A stretch of DNA of 49,337 bases. Source: Sedimentisphaerales bacterium (GTDB lineage: Bacteria > Planctomycetota > Phycisphaerae > Sedimentisphaerales > Anaerobacaceae). The stretch covers positions 1 to 49,337 of the forward strand of contig JAFGCD010000090.1 of assembly GCA_016932835.1 (NCBI GenBank). Direction: 5' to 3'. The notes under the pieces are model-generated. The model had not been told where the DNA came from. It saw only the letters and a program-made list of their open reading frames with translations, and ran no database searches. The position numbers and the translations under genes are program-made. This document shows, piece after piece, positions 26,715 to 35,460 of this stretch; positions within the stretch are counted from its first letter, which is position 1, and each line of letters starts with the position of its first letter.

Positions 26715-27230
26715 GTGAGAGAATTCCGCTGCAATCATTATGAGCAGGCGTTTGAAAACTGGCTGATCGACCATCGGATCGACTACGTCGCAGCGGATGA
26801 GCACAGGCGGGCGGAGATTTCGCATCAGACGGTCAAGAGTCCTGATTTTCTTCTTTACCCGAGCGAGAGCCGGGCGGTCATAGCGGAGGTTAAGGGCCGG
26901 AAGTTTCACGGGACGAGCCTGGCAAAGCTGGCTGGTTTCGAGTGCTGGGTGACGGCCGATGATGTCGATGGATTGACGCAGTGGCGGGATGTATTGGGGG
27001 ACGGGTACGAGGCTGTTTTTGTGTTTGCTTACAGGATGGAGAATGTCGATGTGGATTTCGACGGCAGAAAGATTTTCGAATTCGGCGCGGCTCAGTATTT
27101 GTTCTTCTGCATCAGGCTGGACGACTACCGGCTTAATATGAAGCGGCGCAGCCCGAAGTGGCGGACGGTGACATTGCCTGCGGAGAAGTTTCGTCAGTGC
27201 GCCATTGAGATTGGAGATTTTTTGCTCTGA
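26715..27230 (+). CDS. HYExAFE-family protein, restriction-endonuclease-like
   Basis: The 171-residue protein carries the family's defining N-terminal motif HYEQAFE (residues 8-14). A core resembling PD-(D/E)xK nucleases follows: SPDFLLYP supplies PD and AVIAEVKGRK supplies ExK on the next strand. The remaining sequence is mixed alpha/beta with aromatic residues (YLFFCIRLDDYRL). The family is known mainly from planctomycetes and has no established function. Nuclease activity is inferred only from the motif. The start is a GTG at 26715 with a GGGAG-type ribosome site. It lies 33 nt after the VOC gene and converges with msrB. Confidence 0.82.
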   Translation: MREFRCNHYEQAFENWLIDHRIDYVAADEHRRAEISHQTVKSPDFLLYPSESRAVIAEVKGRKFHGTSLAKLAGFECWVTADDVDGLTQWRDVLGDGYEAVFVFAYRMENVDVDFDGRKIFEFGAAQYLFFCIRLDDYRLNMKRRSPKWRTVTLPAEKFRQCAIEIGDFLL

Positions 27231-27256
27231 TTGGGTATAGCGCTTTGTGAGGCTCT

Positions 27257-27847
27257 CTACTTTTTTTGGGTAGCCGGTGGTGAGTGTTCGTTGGGGTCTT
27301 CTGCGTGGTTCTTTTTGTATCGAAAGTCCAGAGCGGCGGAATTTATACAGTATCGCAGTCCGGTCGGCTTTGGTCCGTCGTCGAAGACATGGCCGAGGTG
27401 GGCTCCGCATCGGGTGCAGGTTATCTCAGTTCTGACCCTTGACAGGCTGGTATCTACGGATTCTTCGAGGTTATTTGAATCGACGGGGGCATAGAAGCTG
27501 GGCCAGCCGCAGCCGGAGTCGAACTTCGTCTCCGAGACGAACAACTCATTGCCGCAGGCGACGCAATAGTAAGTTCCTATGCCTTTGAAGTCCCAGTATT
27601 TTCCCGTGAACGGCCGCTCTGTCCCCTTTTCACGGGTGATGTGGTACTGTTTTGGAGTGAGTATTTTCTTCCACTCAGCGTCGGTCTTCTCAATCTTTTT
27701 CGGCATGTTGGGCTCCTTGGATTCCATTTCATCCGGTTGCTGATTTTGCGTTTGTCTTGCGATCCAATAGTCTTCGTCACAGCCGAGGCCGCCGATCAAC
27801 AAGGCAGCCGTCATGCAGAACATCAAATATGAGCAATTATTTTTCAT
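27257..27847 (-). CDS. msrB: Peptide-methionine (R)-S-oxide reductase, lipoprotein form
   Basis: The 196-residue protein reduces methionine-R-sulfoxide in proteins. The MsrB domain starts near residue 55 ([21 protein letters not shown]) and includes [13 protein letters not shown] and [12 protein letters not shown], the two zinc CxxC pairs. The catalytic cysteine is in [11 protein letters not shown]. Unlike the usual cytosolic enzyme it begins with a hydrophobic segment ending LIGGLGC, a lipobox that predicts a lipid-anchored exported protein. An internal ATG before PKKIEK would give a cytosolic form. The ribosome site before the first ATG is poor: AAGG abuts the start. Confidence 0.9.
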   Translation of the reverse strand: MKNNCSYLMFCMTAALLIGGLGCDEDYWIARQTQNQQPDEMESKEPNMPKKIEKTDAEWKKILTPKQYHITREKGTERPFTGKYWDFKGIGTYYCVACGNELFVSETKFDSGCGWPSFYAPVDSNNLEESVDTSLSRVRTEITCTRCGAHLGHVFDDGPKPTGLRYCINSAALDFRYKKNHAEDPNEHSPPATQKK

Positions 27848-27963
27848 CCTTACATCTGTTCATATTCTTCATGCCGGGCGTTTTTTGTCAAGACTTAATG
27901 GGTACTACGCTCCAGGTTGTCGATAGTTCGGATTTAGAGCAATCCGTCGGTCGAATTTTGGGA

Positions 27964-27993
27964 TGGACGAGCTGGGTGATATGGTGATACAAT
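27964..27993 (+). promoter_or_regulatory. Possible promoter of the Dabb lipoprotein gene
   Basis: TGGACG (27964-27969) and TACAAT (27988-27993) are 18 nt apart. The -10 is one mismatch from consensus and the -35 two. The leader to 28045 is about 45 nt. The rest of the 27848-28044 gap shows a minus-strand TTGACA that may serve msrB, without a good -10. Confidence 0.35.
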
Positions 27994-28044
27994 CAAATTG
28001 TTGAGCGCTGTAATTGACATTCTGATGATTGGAGGCATGTAAGT

Positions 28045-28485
28045 ATGGCACGGAATGGTTTGTTTCTGGTTGTTTTGGCCTTTGTTTTGGCTGGTTGTGT
28101 CACTAATGTTGACAAGAGCACTCGTATAGTTAACAGTGAAGAAGACTCGACGAACGCATCTGTGTGCACGGATAGTGGCCGGAAGATGCTTCGTCATGTT
28201 GTGCTGTTCAAGTTCAAGGACGGTACGAGCGATGAAGACGTCAAGAGAATCGTCGATGCGTTTGTCGCTTTGCCGGGCAAGGTGGATGCTATCGCCGATT
28301 TGGAATGGGGCACTAATAACAGCGTCGAGGACCTTTCGCAGGGCTTTACTCATTGTTTCTTCGTGAGCTTCAAGAGCGAGGCCGACCGGGCGAAGTATCT
28401 TCCCCATCCGGACCACAAGGCTTTCGGCGGCATTCTTGGTCCGCATCTGGATAAGGTTCTTGTGATTGACTATTGGGCGAAGTAG
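28045..28485 (+). CDS. Lipoprotein with Dabb (stress-responsive alpha/beta barrel) domain
   Basis: The 146-residue protein has a lipobox at VLAGC (cysteine about 18). It then has a short Ser/Asp-rich linker and a Dabb domain from about residue 48: LRHVVLFKFKDG, IADLEWGTNNS, and FTHCFFVSFKSEADRAKYLPHPDH near the end. Dabb domains form ferredoxin-like dimers; many planctomycete members are exported and of unknown function. The His residues at the start and in HPDHKAF are conserved features of the family. GGAGG precedes the start. rsmD begins 62 nt downstream. Confidence 0.87.
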   Translation: MARNGLFLVVLAFVLAGCVTNVDKSTRIVNSEEDSTNASVCTDSGRKMLRHVVLFKFKDGTSDEDVKRIVDAFVALPGKVDAIADLEWGTNNSVEDLSQGFTHCFFVSFKSEADRAKYLPHPDHKAFGGILGPHLDKVLVIDYWAK

Positions 28486-28547
28486 GATTACCGATTTGGA
28501 ATAGATCTGCGGCTCCAAGCCCCGCACTACTGTCGGCGGAAGGCGGA

Positions 28548-29126
28548 ATGCGAATCATAGCCGGTACAAAACGCGGGCTGAAGCTATTCAGCCCGGAGAC
28601 TCAAGAGTCTCGACCCATAACGGACCGTGTAAAAGAATCGCTGTTTAGCGTGCTGTATAAGTACGATTTGCCCGCCGGGGCGGTTGTCGGCGACCTTTTC
28701 AGCGGGGTTGGGTCTTTAGGGCTTGAAGCGTTAAGCAGGGGAGCCGAGTTTGTGACTTTTGTTGAGCGTGATCCTGAAACAGCCGGTATCCTGGAGAAGA
28801 ATATCGCCAAGGCCGATTTTGCTGAAAGGTCGAAGGTTGTTCGGAGCGATGCCTTTCTGCTTGCTCTGCCGGGCGATTCAAATAGTGGCAGGTACAATCT
28901 TGTATTCATCGATCCGCCCTATGCGGCTACCAGAGAGGTCGGCGAGGGGTCGGCCTTGAGCGGGCTGCTGGAAGTGCTGGGCGGACAGGTAGCGAGTGGT
29001 TGTATTGTTACGGTGAGAACGCATGCCAGGATGGTATTGGCGGATGAGTACGGGCGGTTTGAGGTTGTCGACCGTCGGCGGTGGGGGAGTATGGTAGTTG
29101 CTATCTTGCGAAGCGGGGACGAATGA
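28548..29126 (+). CDS. rsmD: 16S rRNA (guanine(966)-N(2))-methyltransferase
   Basis: The 192-residue protein starts MRIIAGTKRGLKL and has RPITDRVKESLFSVL, the SAM-binding GDLFSGVGSLGLEALSRGA and the catalytic FIDPPYA motif. These are the hallmarks of RsmD, which methylates G966 of 16S rRNA. The ATG at 28548 with GGAAGG upstream fits homologues; an earlier in-frame start at 28473 would overlap the Dabb gene. Its TGA overlaps the next ATG (ATGA), coupling it to the nucleotidyltransferase. Confidence 0.93.
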   Translation: MRIIAGTKRGLKLFSPETQESRPITDRVKESLFSVLYKYDLPAGAVVGDLFSGVGSLGLEALSRGAEFVTFVERDPETAGILEKNIAKADFAERSKVVRSDAFLLALPGDSNSGRYNLVFIDPPYAATREVGEGSALSGLLEVLGGQVASGCIVTVRTHARMVLADEYGRFEVVDRRRWGSMVVAILRSGDE

Positions 29127-30352
29127 CTCACAGGCAGGCGGCAGTAAAGGTTATCAGGGTCCTTCGACGCAACGGTTTCGAGGCGTTGCTGGCGGGGGGG
29201 TGTGTGCGTGACATGCTGTTGAGAAGAAGGGCCAAGGATTATGATGTTGCGACGGATGCGCGGCCCAATGAGGTTTGCAAATTGTTCAGAAGGACGCTGA
29301 AAGTCGGCGTTAAGTTTGGTGTTGTCATAGTCTTGATCGAGGGGATGCATGTCGAGGTTGCGACGTTCAGGACGGAAGCGGACTACAAGGACGGCAGGCA
29401 CCCGACTTCCGTGGAGTTTACCGGTGCTGCAGAGGACGCCAGTCGAAGAGATTTTACGATTAATGGGATGTTCTTCGATCCAATCAGTAAGAAAGTTATC
29501 GATTATGTCGGCGGACAGGAGGACCTGAAAAAGAGAATCGTGCGCACAATCGGCAAGGCCGAGGACCGGTTTGCCGAGGATCACCTGCGAATGCTGCGGG
29601 CGGTGCGGTTCTCGACTCAGCTTGGTTTTATGATTGATCCGGCGACCTTTGCGGCGATGCGCAAGATGTCCCCGGCAATCAAAAAGATAAGCGGTGAGCG
29701 TATTTCGATGGAAATGGAGGGCATTCTCGCAGACCCGAATCGTGCGGCCGGCGCCGGGATGCTTGTTGAAAGCGGACTGGCGGGGCATATCTTCAGCGGC
29801 CTGGTTGAATGCGAGTCGAGTCTTGGGGTAGGCGTGGTGCGCGAGTTGCCCCGGCGAGTGGATTATCCTCTGGCGCTGGCGGGTCTTTTTGCGGGATGCG
29901 GGACCAGGTTCGCCGTTGAGAAGCTGGGCATTCTGAAGCTTAGCAGAAAGCAGAGTAAGCACATAAGATTTCTGCTGGAGAACAGGGGCCGCCTGCTGAA
30001 CGATCGGATGTCGCTGTCGGAGTTGAAACAGATTCTGGCCGAGCCGTATTTTGAAGACCTCTTCTCTTTTCAGAAGGCTGTTCAGAAGGCGAAGTACGGT
30101 GACAGAGGCAATCTGGCTGCGCTGACTGCTTTGCGGAAAAGAATCAGGGATTTGGGTGATATTGAACTTAAACCGGCGCCGTTGCTCGACGGTCACGATC
30201 TTGTCAGGTTGGGCGCTGCACCGGGGGGCGAAGTGGGGCAGGCGGCCAGGGAAATGTACATAGCGCAACTCGAGGGAGAACTGCGAACGATCAAGCAGGC
30301 TGAGCAGTGGGTGCGAAGGTGGTTGAAGAAGCATAAGATGAAGGAGGGATAG
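29123..30352 (+). CDS. CCA tRNA nucleotidyltransferase / poly(A) polymerase family protein
   Basis: The 409-residue class II nucleotidyltransferase has head-domain motifs LLAGGCVRDMLLRRRAKDYDVATDA (cited by its ends), with catalytic Asp residues in DYD. It also has SRRDFTINGM and the neck motif EDHLRMLRAVRFSTQLGF. The neck and body helices follow. The family contains CCA-adding enzymes and PcnB-type poly(A) polymerases, which cannot be separated by motif alone. The KRRRAKDYDVAT form is often annotated as PcnB-like. Its ATG overlaps the rsmD stop by 4 nt. Confidence 0.88.
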   Translation: MTHRQAAVKVIRVLRRNGFEALLAGGCVRDMLLRRRAKDYDVATDARPNEVCKLFRRTLKVGVKFGVVIVLIEGMHVEVATFRTEADYKDGRHPTSVEFTGAAEDASRRDFTINGMFFDPISKKVIDYVGGQEDLKKRIVRTIGKAEDRFAEDHLRMLRAVRFSTQLGFMIDPATFAAMRKMSPAIKKISGERISMEMEGILADPNRAAGAGMLVESGLAGHIFSGLVECESSLGVGVVRELPRRVDYPLALAGLFAGCGTRFAVEKLGILKLSRKQSKHIRFLLENRGRLLNDRMSLSELKQILAEPYFEDLFSFQKAVQKAKYGDRGNLAALTALRKRIRDLGDIELKPAPLLDGHDLVRLGAAPGGEVGQAAREMYIAQLEGELRTIKQAEQWVRRWLKKHKMKEG

Positions 30353-30380
30353 GGGGCAGAGACGCTCCGGCTCGAATGCG

Positions 30381-31547
30381 ATGAAGCCTTTTACTCTTTT
30401 GATTAAACCTTCCGGGTCGGACTGCAATATGGATTGTGCGTACTGTTTCTATAAGGACAGGGTGCTTGATTCGTCCGGGGGCAGGCAGCGGATGAGCGAT
30501 GAGGTGCTGGAGAAGCTCATCTGCGACTATATGGGTCTGAGATTCGGCGTTGTCGGGTTCGCATGGCAGGGAGGCGAGCCGACGTTGATGGGAATGGATT
30601 TTTTCGCCAGGGCCGTGTCGCTGCAAAAGAAGTACGGCAGGGCGGGGCAGCAGATAAGCAATAAGATGCAGACGAATGGGGTACTGTTGGATGAGAAGTG
30701 GTGCCGGTTTTTGTATGAGAATAAGTTCCTTCTCGGGATAAGCATCGACGGGCCGAAGGAATTTCACGATGAGCATCGGCTTGATCATTCCGGAGCGGGG
30801 ACATTTGATCGGGTGATGCGCGGAATTGAAAATTGCAGAAAGCACGGTGTCGAGTTCAGCTCGCTTATAGTACTCAATAGCCGGAATGTCGAATATCCCG
30901 AACGGCTGTTCGAGTTTGTGGTGGAAAATGATCTGGGATTCGTGCAGTTTATCCCATGTATTGAGACGGATTCAGGAACCGGTAAGCCGGCCAATTTCTC
31001 AATTACGCCGAAACAGTACGGCGATTTTCTTTGCAGGTTGTTTGACTTGTGGCGTGAGTACGGGCCGGAGAAAATCAATGTTCGTGATTTCGATTCGCTG
31101 GTGACTTACTATGTTATGGGCAATCATACGATGTGTACATATAGTAAGCGGTGCGGCGGATTTCTCGTCATCGAGCATAACGGTGATGCGTTTTGTTGTG
31201 AGTTTTTCGTCGAGCCGGAACGGCGGATAGGAAATATCCTTCAGACGCCATTGGAGAAACTCGCAACGGATAGTAGAAAACGAGCCTTTGAGAGAAGTAA
31301 GGGAAAATTCTGCGGGCAGTGTCTGGTGTGCAATCACCTGGATATCTGCCGCGGCGGGTGTGTCAAAGACCGGGTGCGTCTCGGCGGGGCCCAGGCGGAT
31401 GGGTCGAGCTATTTCTGCGAGGCATACAAGCAGTTCTTCGACCACTCGACGCCGGGATTTATGCAGATAGCCGCAGAGGTCGAGAGTGGTAAGCTTGGCA
31501 GAAGAACGCGGTCGGCGGATAAGATTCGAGTGCACATCGAGAAGTAA
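30381..31547 (+). CDS. Anaerobic sulfatase-maturating enzyme (radical SAM/SPASM), copy 1
   Basis: The 388-residue enzyme oxidises the active-site Cys or Ser of a sulfatase to formylglycine without oxygen. The radical SAM cluster cysteines are C15, C19 and C22 (CNMDCAYC). The start PFTLLIKPSGSDCN, the SAM-binding QGGEPTLMG, GISIDGP and the tail cysteines (CGQCLVC, DICRGGC) of the SPASM domain match anSME. The catalytic aspartate region (SIDGPKEFHDEHR) is present. It lies 121 nt upstream of a sulfatase gene and is paralogous to the gene at 33127. The C-terminal extension after SSYFCEAYKQFF is basic. Confidence 0.9.
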   Translation: MKPFTLLIKPSGSDCNMDCAYCFYKDRVLDSSGGRQRMSDEVLEKLICDYMGLRFGVVGFAWQGGEPTLMGMDFFARAVSLQKKYGRAGQQISNKMQTNGVLLDEKWCRFLYENKFLLGISIDGPKEFHDEHRLDHSGAGTFDRVMRGIENCRKHGVEFSSLIVLNSRNVEYPERLFEFVVENDLGFVQFIPCIETDSGTGKPANFSITPKQYGDFLCRLFDLWREYGPEKINVRDFDSLVTYYVMGNHTMCTYSKRCGGFLVIEHNGDAFCCEFFVEPERRIGNILQTPLEKLATDSRKRAFERSKGKFCGQCLVCNHLDICRGGCVKDRVRLGGAQADGSSYFCEAYKQFFDHSTPGFMQIAAEVESGKLGRRTRSADKIRVHIEK

Positions 31548-31668
31548 TCCGAGCGAAGCTAAGGAAAACCTGTGGCGACAACGGGCAGTTTTTGTTATTC
31601 TCCTGGCGTATGAGAAGAGAGCGCATTTGCGATTCATAATGGATGCAGAAAGACGAATAGGTGCAGGA

Positions 31669-33099
31669 ATGAAAGACAGCTTCAATCGGCGTCAATTTCT
31701 GAAGTATGCGGGTGTCGGTGCAGCCGCATTAGGGATTTGCGGGTGGTCGTCTGCAGAAGAGCGGAAAAGGCCCAACGTACTTTTTATTGCGGTGGACGAT
31801 CTGCGTCCGCAGCTTGGATGCTACGGTCACAAGCAGATGATTTCGCGGAATATCGACCGCCTGGCGGGCAGCGGCGTTACGTTTCTGCGTTCTTATTGCC
31901 AGGTTCCGGTTTGCGGGGCGTCTCGCGCGAGCCTGATGAGCGGAGTGCGTCCGAGTCGGGACAGGTTCCTCGGATACGATACATGGGCCGAGAGAGACCT
32001 TCCTGGCGTTGTTGTGCTGCCGAGGCATTTCAAGAACAGCGGGTATCATACAATATCCAACGGCAAGATATTCCACCACGCAGCCGACTGCAAAGACAGT
32101 TGGAGCGAGGCGGTGTGGCGTCCGAAGGGGGACGGGAACTGGCGGAATTATGTCCTGGACCGGAGCAAGCGGATCAGCCGCGGCAATGCCGACGGAAAGG
32201 GGCCTGCTTATGAAGCGGCGGATGTGGGTGACAGCGATTACTTCGACGGGAAGATTGCCGATAAGGGGATTTCGGATCTCCGGCGTCTGAAGGATATTGG
32301 CAAGCCGTTCTTTCTTGCTTTGGGTTTTCTCAAACCGCATCTGCCTTTCAACGCCCCGAAACGTTACTGGGATATGTATCAGCGGGATGAAATCGATCTT
32401 GCGAACAATCCGTTCAGGCCTGATGGCGCGCCGGATGCCGCTTTGCATAACTGGGGTGAACTGCGGGCCTATGCCGGAATACCGCAGAAAGGGCCCTTGT
32501 CCGAGGAGATGGCTCGGACGCTTGTGCATGGGTACTACGCCTGCGTGAGCTATACGGATGCTCAGATCGGCAGGGTTCTTGATGAACTGCGTCGGCTGGG
32601 TATGCGCGATAATACGATCGTCGTACTCTGGGGCGACCACGGGTGGAATCTCGGCGAGCACGGACTCTGGTGCAAGCACTGCAATTTCGAGACTTCGCTT
32701 CATTCGCCGCTGATTGTGAGTGCGCCCGGAATGAAAAAGGGCGTGAAGACGAATGCCCTGGCGGAGTATATCGATATCTATCCGTCGCTGTGTGAATTGT
32801 GCGATTTACCTCTGCCGAGCCACTTGGAGGGCGTAAGCTTTGCTCCTCTGTTGACTAATCCCGACCAGAAATGGAAAGAGGCGGTCTTCAGCAGATACTT
32901 CAACGGCGATTCGATCAAAACAGATCGATACCGCTATACGCAGTGGCGGCGTAAGGATGGGCAGGTGTATGCGCGGATGCTATACGATCACAACACGGAT
33001 TTGGCCGAGAATACGAATATCGCTGAGTTTGCGGAGAATGCGGAGGTTGTGCGGCGTATGAGCGGGATGCTTGAGAGAATCCGCGAAGCGAGCGGGTGA
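31669..33099 (+). CDS. Tat-exported formylglycine sulfatase, iduronate-2-sulfatase-like
   Basis: The 476-residue protein has a twin-arginine signal (NRRQFLKYAGVGAAALG). The sulfatase fold begins RPNVLFIAVDDLRPQLGCYG with metal-binding D43 and D44. The formylglycine site is C82 in VCGASRASLMSG, the C-x-A-x-R variant accepted by maturases. Metal and substrate residues follow in WGDHGWNLGEHG. The order and the HLPFNAPKRYWDMY block resemble sulfatase subfamily S1_7 and related polysaccharide sulfatases; the actual substrate is unknown. A start at 31669 puts the RR motif at residues 7-8; the longer frame upstream has no better signal. It is flanked by two maturase genes. Confidence 0.9.
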   Translation: MKDSFNRRQFLKYAGVGAAALGICGWSSAEERKRPNVLFIAVDDLRPQLGCYGHKQMISRNIDRLAGSGVTFLRSYCQVPVCGASRASLMSGVRPSRDRFLGYDTWAERDLPGVVVLPRHFKNSGYHTISNGKIFHHAADCKDSWSEAVWRPKGDGNWRNYVLDRSKRISRGNADGKGPAYEAADVGDSDYFDGKIADKGISDLRRLKDIGKPFFLALGFLKPHLPFNAPKRYWDMYQRDEIDLANNPFRPDGAPDAALHNWGELRAYAGIPQKGPLSEEMARTLVHGYYACVSYTDAQIGRVLDELRRLGMRDNTIVVLWGDHGWNLGEHGLWCKHCNFETSLHSPLIVSAPGMKKGVKTNALAEYIDIYPSLCELCDLPLPSHLEGVSFAPLLTNPDQKWKEAVFSRYFNGDSIKTDRYRYTQWRRKDGQVYARMLYDHNTDLAENTNIAEFAENAEVVRRMSGMLERIREASG

Positions 33100-33126
33100 T
33101 TTACCGGTTACTAGGCGCAGATCGAG

Positions 33127-34257
33127 ATGCAGCCATTTACTCTGTTGATAAAACCGTCCGGTTCGGATTGCAATGTCGATTGCACGTACTGCTTCTACAA
33201 ATGCAGGCCGGCGGAGATAGGACGGGGCAGACAGCGGATGAGCGAGGAGGTGCTCGAGAAGCTCATCAAGGATTATATGCAGTTGCGGTTCCCATTGGCG
33301 GGATTCGCCTGGCAGGGGGGCGAGCCGACACTCATGGGGCTTGACTTCTTCAAGAAAGCTGTAGATATGCAAAAGCGCTACGGCCGGAGCGGACAGGAGG
33401 TAGGCAATTCCCTTCAGACCAACGCTATCCTGCTCGATGAGAACTGGTGCCGATTCCTTCAGGAGAGCAAGTTTCTCGTCGGTATCAGTATCGACGGGCC
33501 GAAAGAGATGCACGATCACTACCGCATCGACCATTCCGGAGCCGGGACGTGGGACAGGGTAATGCGGGCGATTGATGAGTGCAGACAATTCGGTGTTGAG
33601 TTCAACATTCTGACATTGCTCAACGATGTGAATGTCCTGCATCCGGACAAGGTGTTTGATTTTCTTGTCGGTCTGGGGACGAGGTTCCTGCAGTTCATAC
33701 CGTGTGTCGAGCTTGATGCTGCCGGCGGAGAGGTGACGGATTTCTCGGTGACGCCGGAGCAGTATGCCGATTTTCAATGTCGCATTCTCGACCGCTGGGT
33801 CGAATACGGGCCGGCTAAACTGAGTATCCGCGACTTCGATTCGATACTGTCGTACTATGTCACGGGCAGGCATACAATATGCACGTTCGACAGGCAGTGC
33901 AGCCAGTATATTGTCGTCGAGCATCAGGGCGATGCTTACTGCTGCGATTTCTTTGTAGAGCCGAAGTGGCGGTTGGGCAGTATTATGGAGACGCCGATAG
34001 AAAAACTCGCCGCCTGCGGGGTGAAACGAAAGTTCGCGAGAAACAAAACGAGGCTGTGCAGCAAGTGTCTGGTGTGCAGGCATCTTGATATCTGCAGGGG
34101 CGGGTGTATGAAGGACAGGGCTCCGTTCGACAAAGACAACTTCGGGCGGGAAAGCTATTTTTGCGAGGCCTATAAGCGGTTCTTCGACTATGCGGGCCCG
34201 CGGTTCATGCAGATTGCAGCGGATATTAACTCAGGCCGGCTGTCGCGGGAGTTGTGA
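33127..34257 (+). CDS. Anaerobic sulfatase-maturating enzyme (radical SAM/SPASM), copy 2
   Basis: The 376-residue paralogue of the enzyme at 30381 has the same start (PFTLLIKPSGSDCN), cluster cysteines C15/C19/C22 (CNVDCTYC), QGGEPTLMG, GISIDGPKEMHD and SPASM cysteines (CSKCLVC, DICRGGC). It differs mainly in the 200-230 region and at the C-terminus. It follows the sulfatase by 27 nt, so all three probably share a transcript. The second copy may have different sulfatase-peptide specificity (Cys or Ser type), or it may be a recent duplicate. Confidence 0.9.
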   Translation: MQPFTLLIKPSGSDCNVDCTYCFYKCRPAEIGRGRQRMSEEVLEKLIKDYMQLRFPLAGFAWQGGEPTLMGLDFFKKAVDMQKRYGRSGQEVGNSLQTNAILLDENWCRFLQESKFLVGISIDGPKEMHDHYRIDHSGAGTWDRVMRAIDECRQFGVEFNILTLLNDVNVLHPDKVFDFLVGLGTRFLQFIPCVELDAAGGEVTDFSVTPEQYADFQCRILDRWVEYGPAKLSIRDFDSILSYYVTGRHTICTFDRQCSQYIVVEHQGDAYCCDFFVEPKWRLGSIMETPIEKLAACGVKRKFARNKTRLCSKCLVCRHLDICRGGCMKDRAPFDKDNFGRESYFCEAYKRFFDYAGPRFMQIAADINSGRLSREL

Positions 34258-34300
34258 TGAGTTTCAGCGTGACGGCGTAACAAGTGAAAGGACGAATAAG

Positions 34301-35248
34301 ATGAATTCAATCGGTCGTAGAGATTTCTTCGGAGGAGTTTGCGGCGTCGCTGCGGGGATGGCCTTGGCGGGGTGTTCGTCGATTAGCAAGGGCGAAAGTT
34401 CGGTTTCAGGGCATCGTCGAGGCAATCCGATAGCCTTATCGACATATTCCTTCTGGCGGTTCAAGGATGGGCTGAAGTTGCCTATCGAGCAGTGCATCGA
34501 CGAGGCCGCGGCGATGGGCTTCGACGGCGTCGAGATACTGCATATCCAGATGGAGAAGGAGACCAACGAATACCTGCAAAGCCTCAAACGCCGCGCGCTT
34601 GTCAACGGGATCGATCTTTGCGGGATGTCCACTCACCAGGGTTTTGTCTCTCCGGATAAGACTAAGAGGCAGGCGAATATCGACCATACCCTCAAGACAA
34701 TCGATCTTGCTTACAAACTGGGCATACCCATAATCCGTCTCAACACCGGCAGGTGGGGCACATCGGGCAGCTTCGACGAACTTATGGCAAATCGAGGTAT
34801 CGAGCCTGTTTTGCCCGGATATACCGAAGACGACGGTTTCAAATGGGTAATCGACAGTATCGAAAAGTGTCTGCCTGCGGCGCAAAAGGCCGGGGTGCTG
34901 CTGGGTCTGGAGAATCATTGGGGACTCGCCCGCACGGCTGAGGGATTGCTGCGAATTGTCAAGGCAGTCGATTCGCCGTGGCTGCAAGTCCTGCTCGATA
35001 CCGGCAACTTCCTCGAAGACCCCTACGACAAACTCGAGCAGTGCGCGCCTTATACCGTGTTCATGCAGGCCAAGACCTACTACGGCGGCGGGCTCTGGTA
35101 CACGCTCGATCTGGATTATCCCCGAATAGCAAGGATTATGCAGAAACACAACTTCCGAGGTTGGGTCTCGCTGGAATTCGAGGGCAACGAGGACTATAGA
35201 ACAGCCATACCAAAGAGCCTAACAGTACTCAGATCGGCATTTACTTAA
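34301..35248 (+). CDS. Tat-type lipoprotein, sugar phosphate isomerase/epimerase-like TIM barrel
   Basis: The 315-residue protein has a twin-arginine signal (GRRDFFGGVCG) and a lipobox (LAGC, cysteine about 24), so it is exported folded and lipid-anchored. The barrel has the xylose-isomerase-like/AP-endonuclease-2 pattern: PIALSTYSFW, GFDGVEIL, GIPIIRLNTG, LGLENHWG and LLDTGNF. A final glutamate lies in WVSLEFEG. Glu, Asp and Glu residues at the strand ends would bind the divalent metal. Many planctomycete relatives are exported and of unknown substrate. It is next to the sulfatase/maturase genes, which suggests sugar processing. AAGGACG precedes the ATG. Confidence 0.85.
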   Translation: MNSIGRRDFFGGVCGVAAGMALAGCSSISKGESSVSGHRRGNPIALSTYSFWRFKDGLKLPIEQCIDEAAAMGFDGVEILHIQMEKETNEYLQSLKRRALVNGIDLCGMSTHQGFVSPDKTKRQANIDHTLKTIDLAYKLGIPIIRLNTGRWGTSGSFDELMANRGIEPVLPGYTEDDGFKWVIDSIEKCLPAAQKAGVLLGLENHWGLARTAEGLLRIVKAVDSPWLQVLLDTGNFLEDPYDKLEQCAPYTVFMQAKTYYGGGLWYTLDLDYPRIARIMQKHNFRGWVSLEFEGNEDYRTAIPKSLTVLRSAFT

Positions 35249-35303
35249 CACCGGCGGTTTTGCTCAAAGCCACGGTTTGGGACGGCCTGGAGGCGGTTTT
35301 TTG

Positions 35304-35332
35304 TTGACATGGGGGGGATTTGCTAATAATAT
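35304..35332 (+). promoter_or_regulatory. Promoter of the HEAT-repeat protein gene
   Basis: A perfect TTGACA (35304-35309) and TAATAT (35327-35332) are 17 nt apart, within the AT-rich gap 35249-35460. The remainder of that gap shows no gene. The leader to the start is about 120 nt. Confidence 0.55.
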
Positions 35333-35460
35333 TAGGTTGTGAGGACGAAATAAATATATTGGCTTGTTTTTTTGCCCTGACGGTGGTGACCAGCGTTCGC
35401 CTGACCGAGTCGTAATAGCGGTTTATCGGCAGGGTAATGGGGTTTTTTGGAGATATGTCG

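Noticed and set aside
28919..30427. 502-codon minus-strand open frame
   Set aside because: It is antisense to the nucleotidyltransferase gene, with a His/Arg/Pro-rich composition and no recognisable domain.
31729..32703. 324-codon minus-strand open frame
   Set aside because: It is a shadow of the sulfatase gene with no motif.
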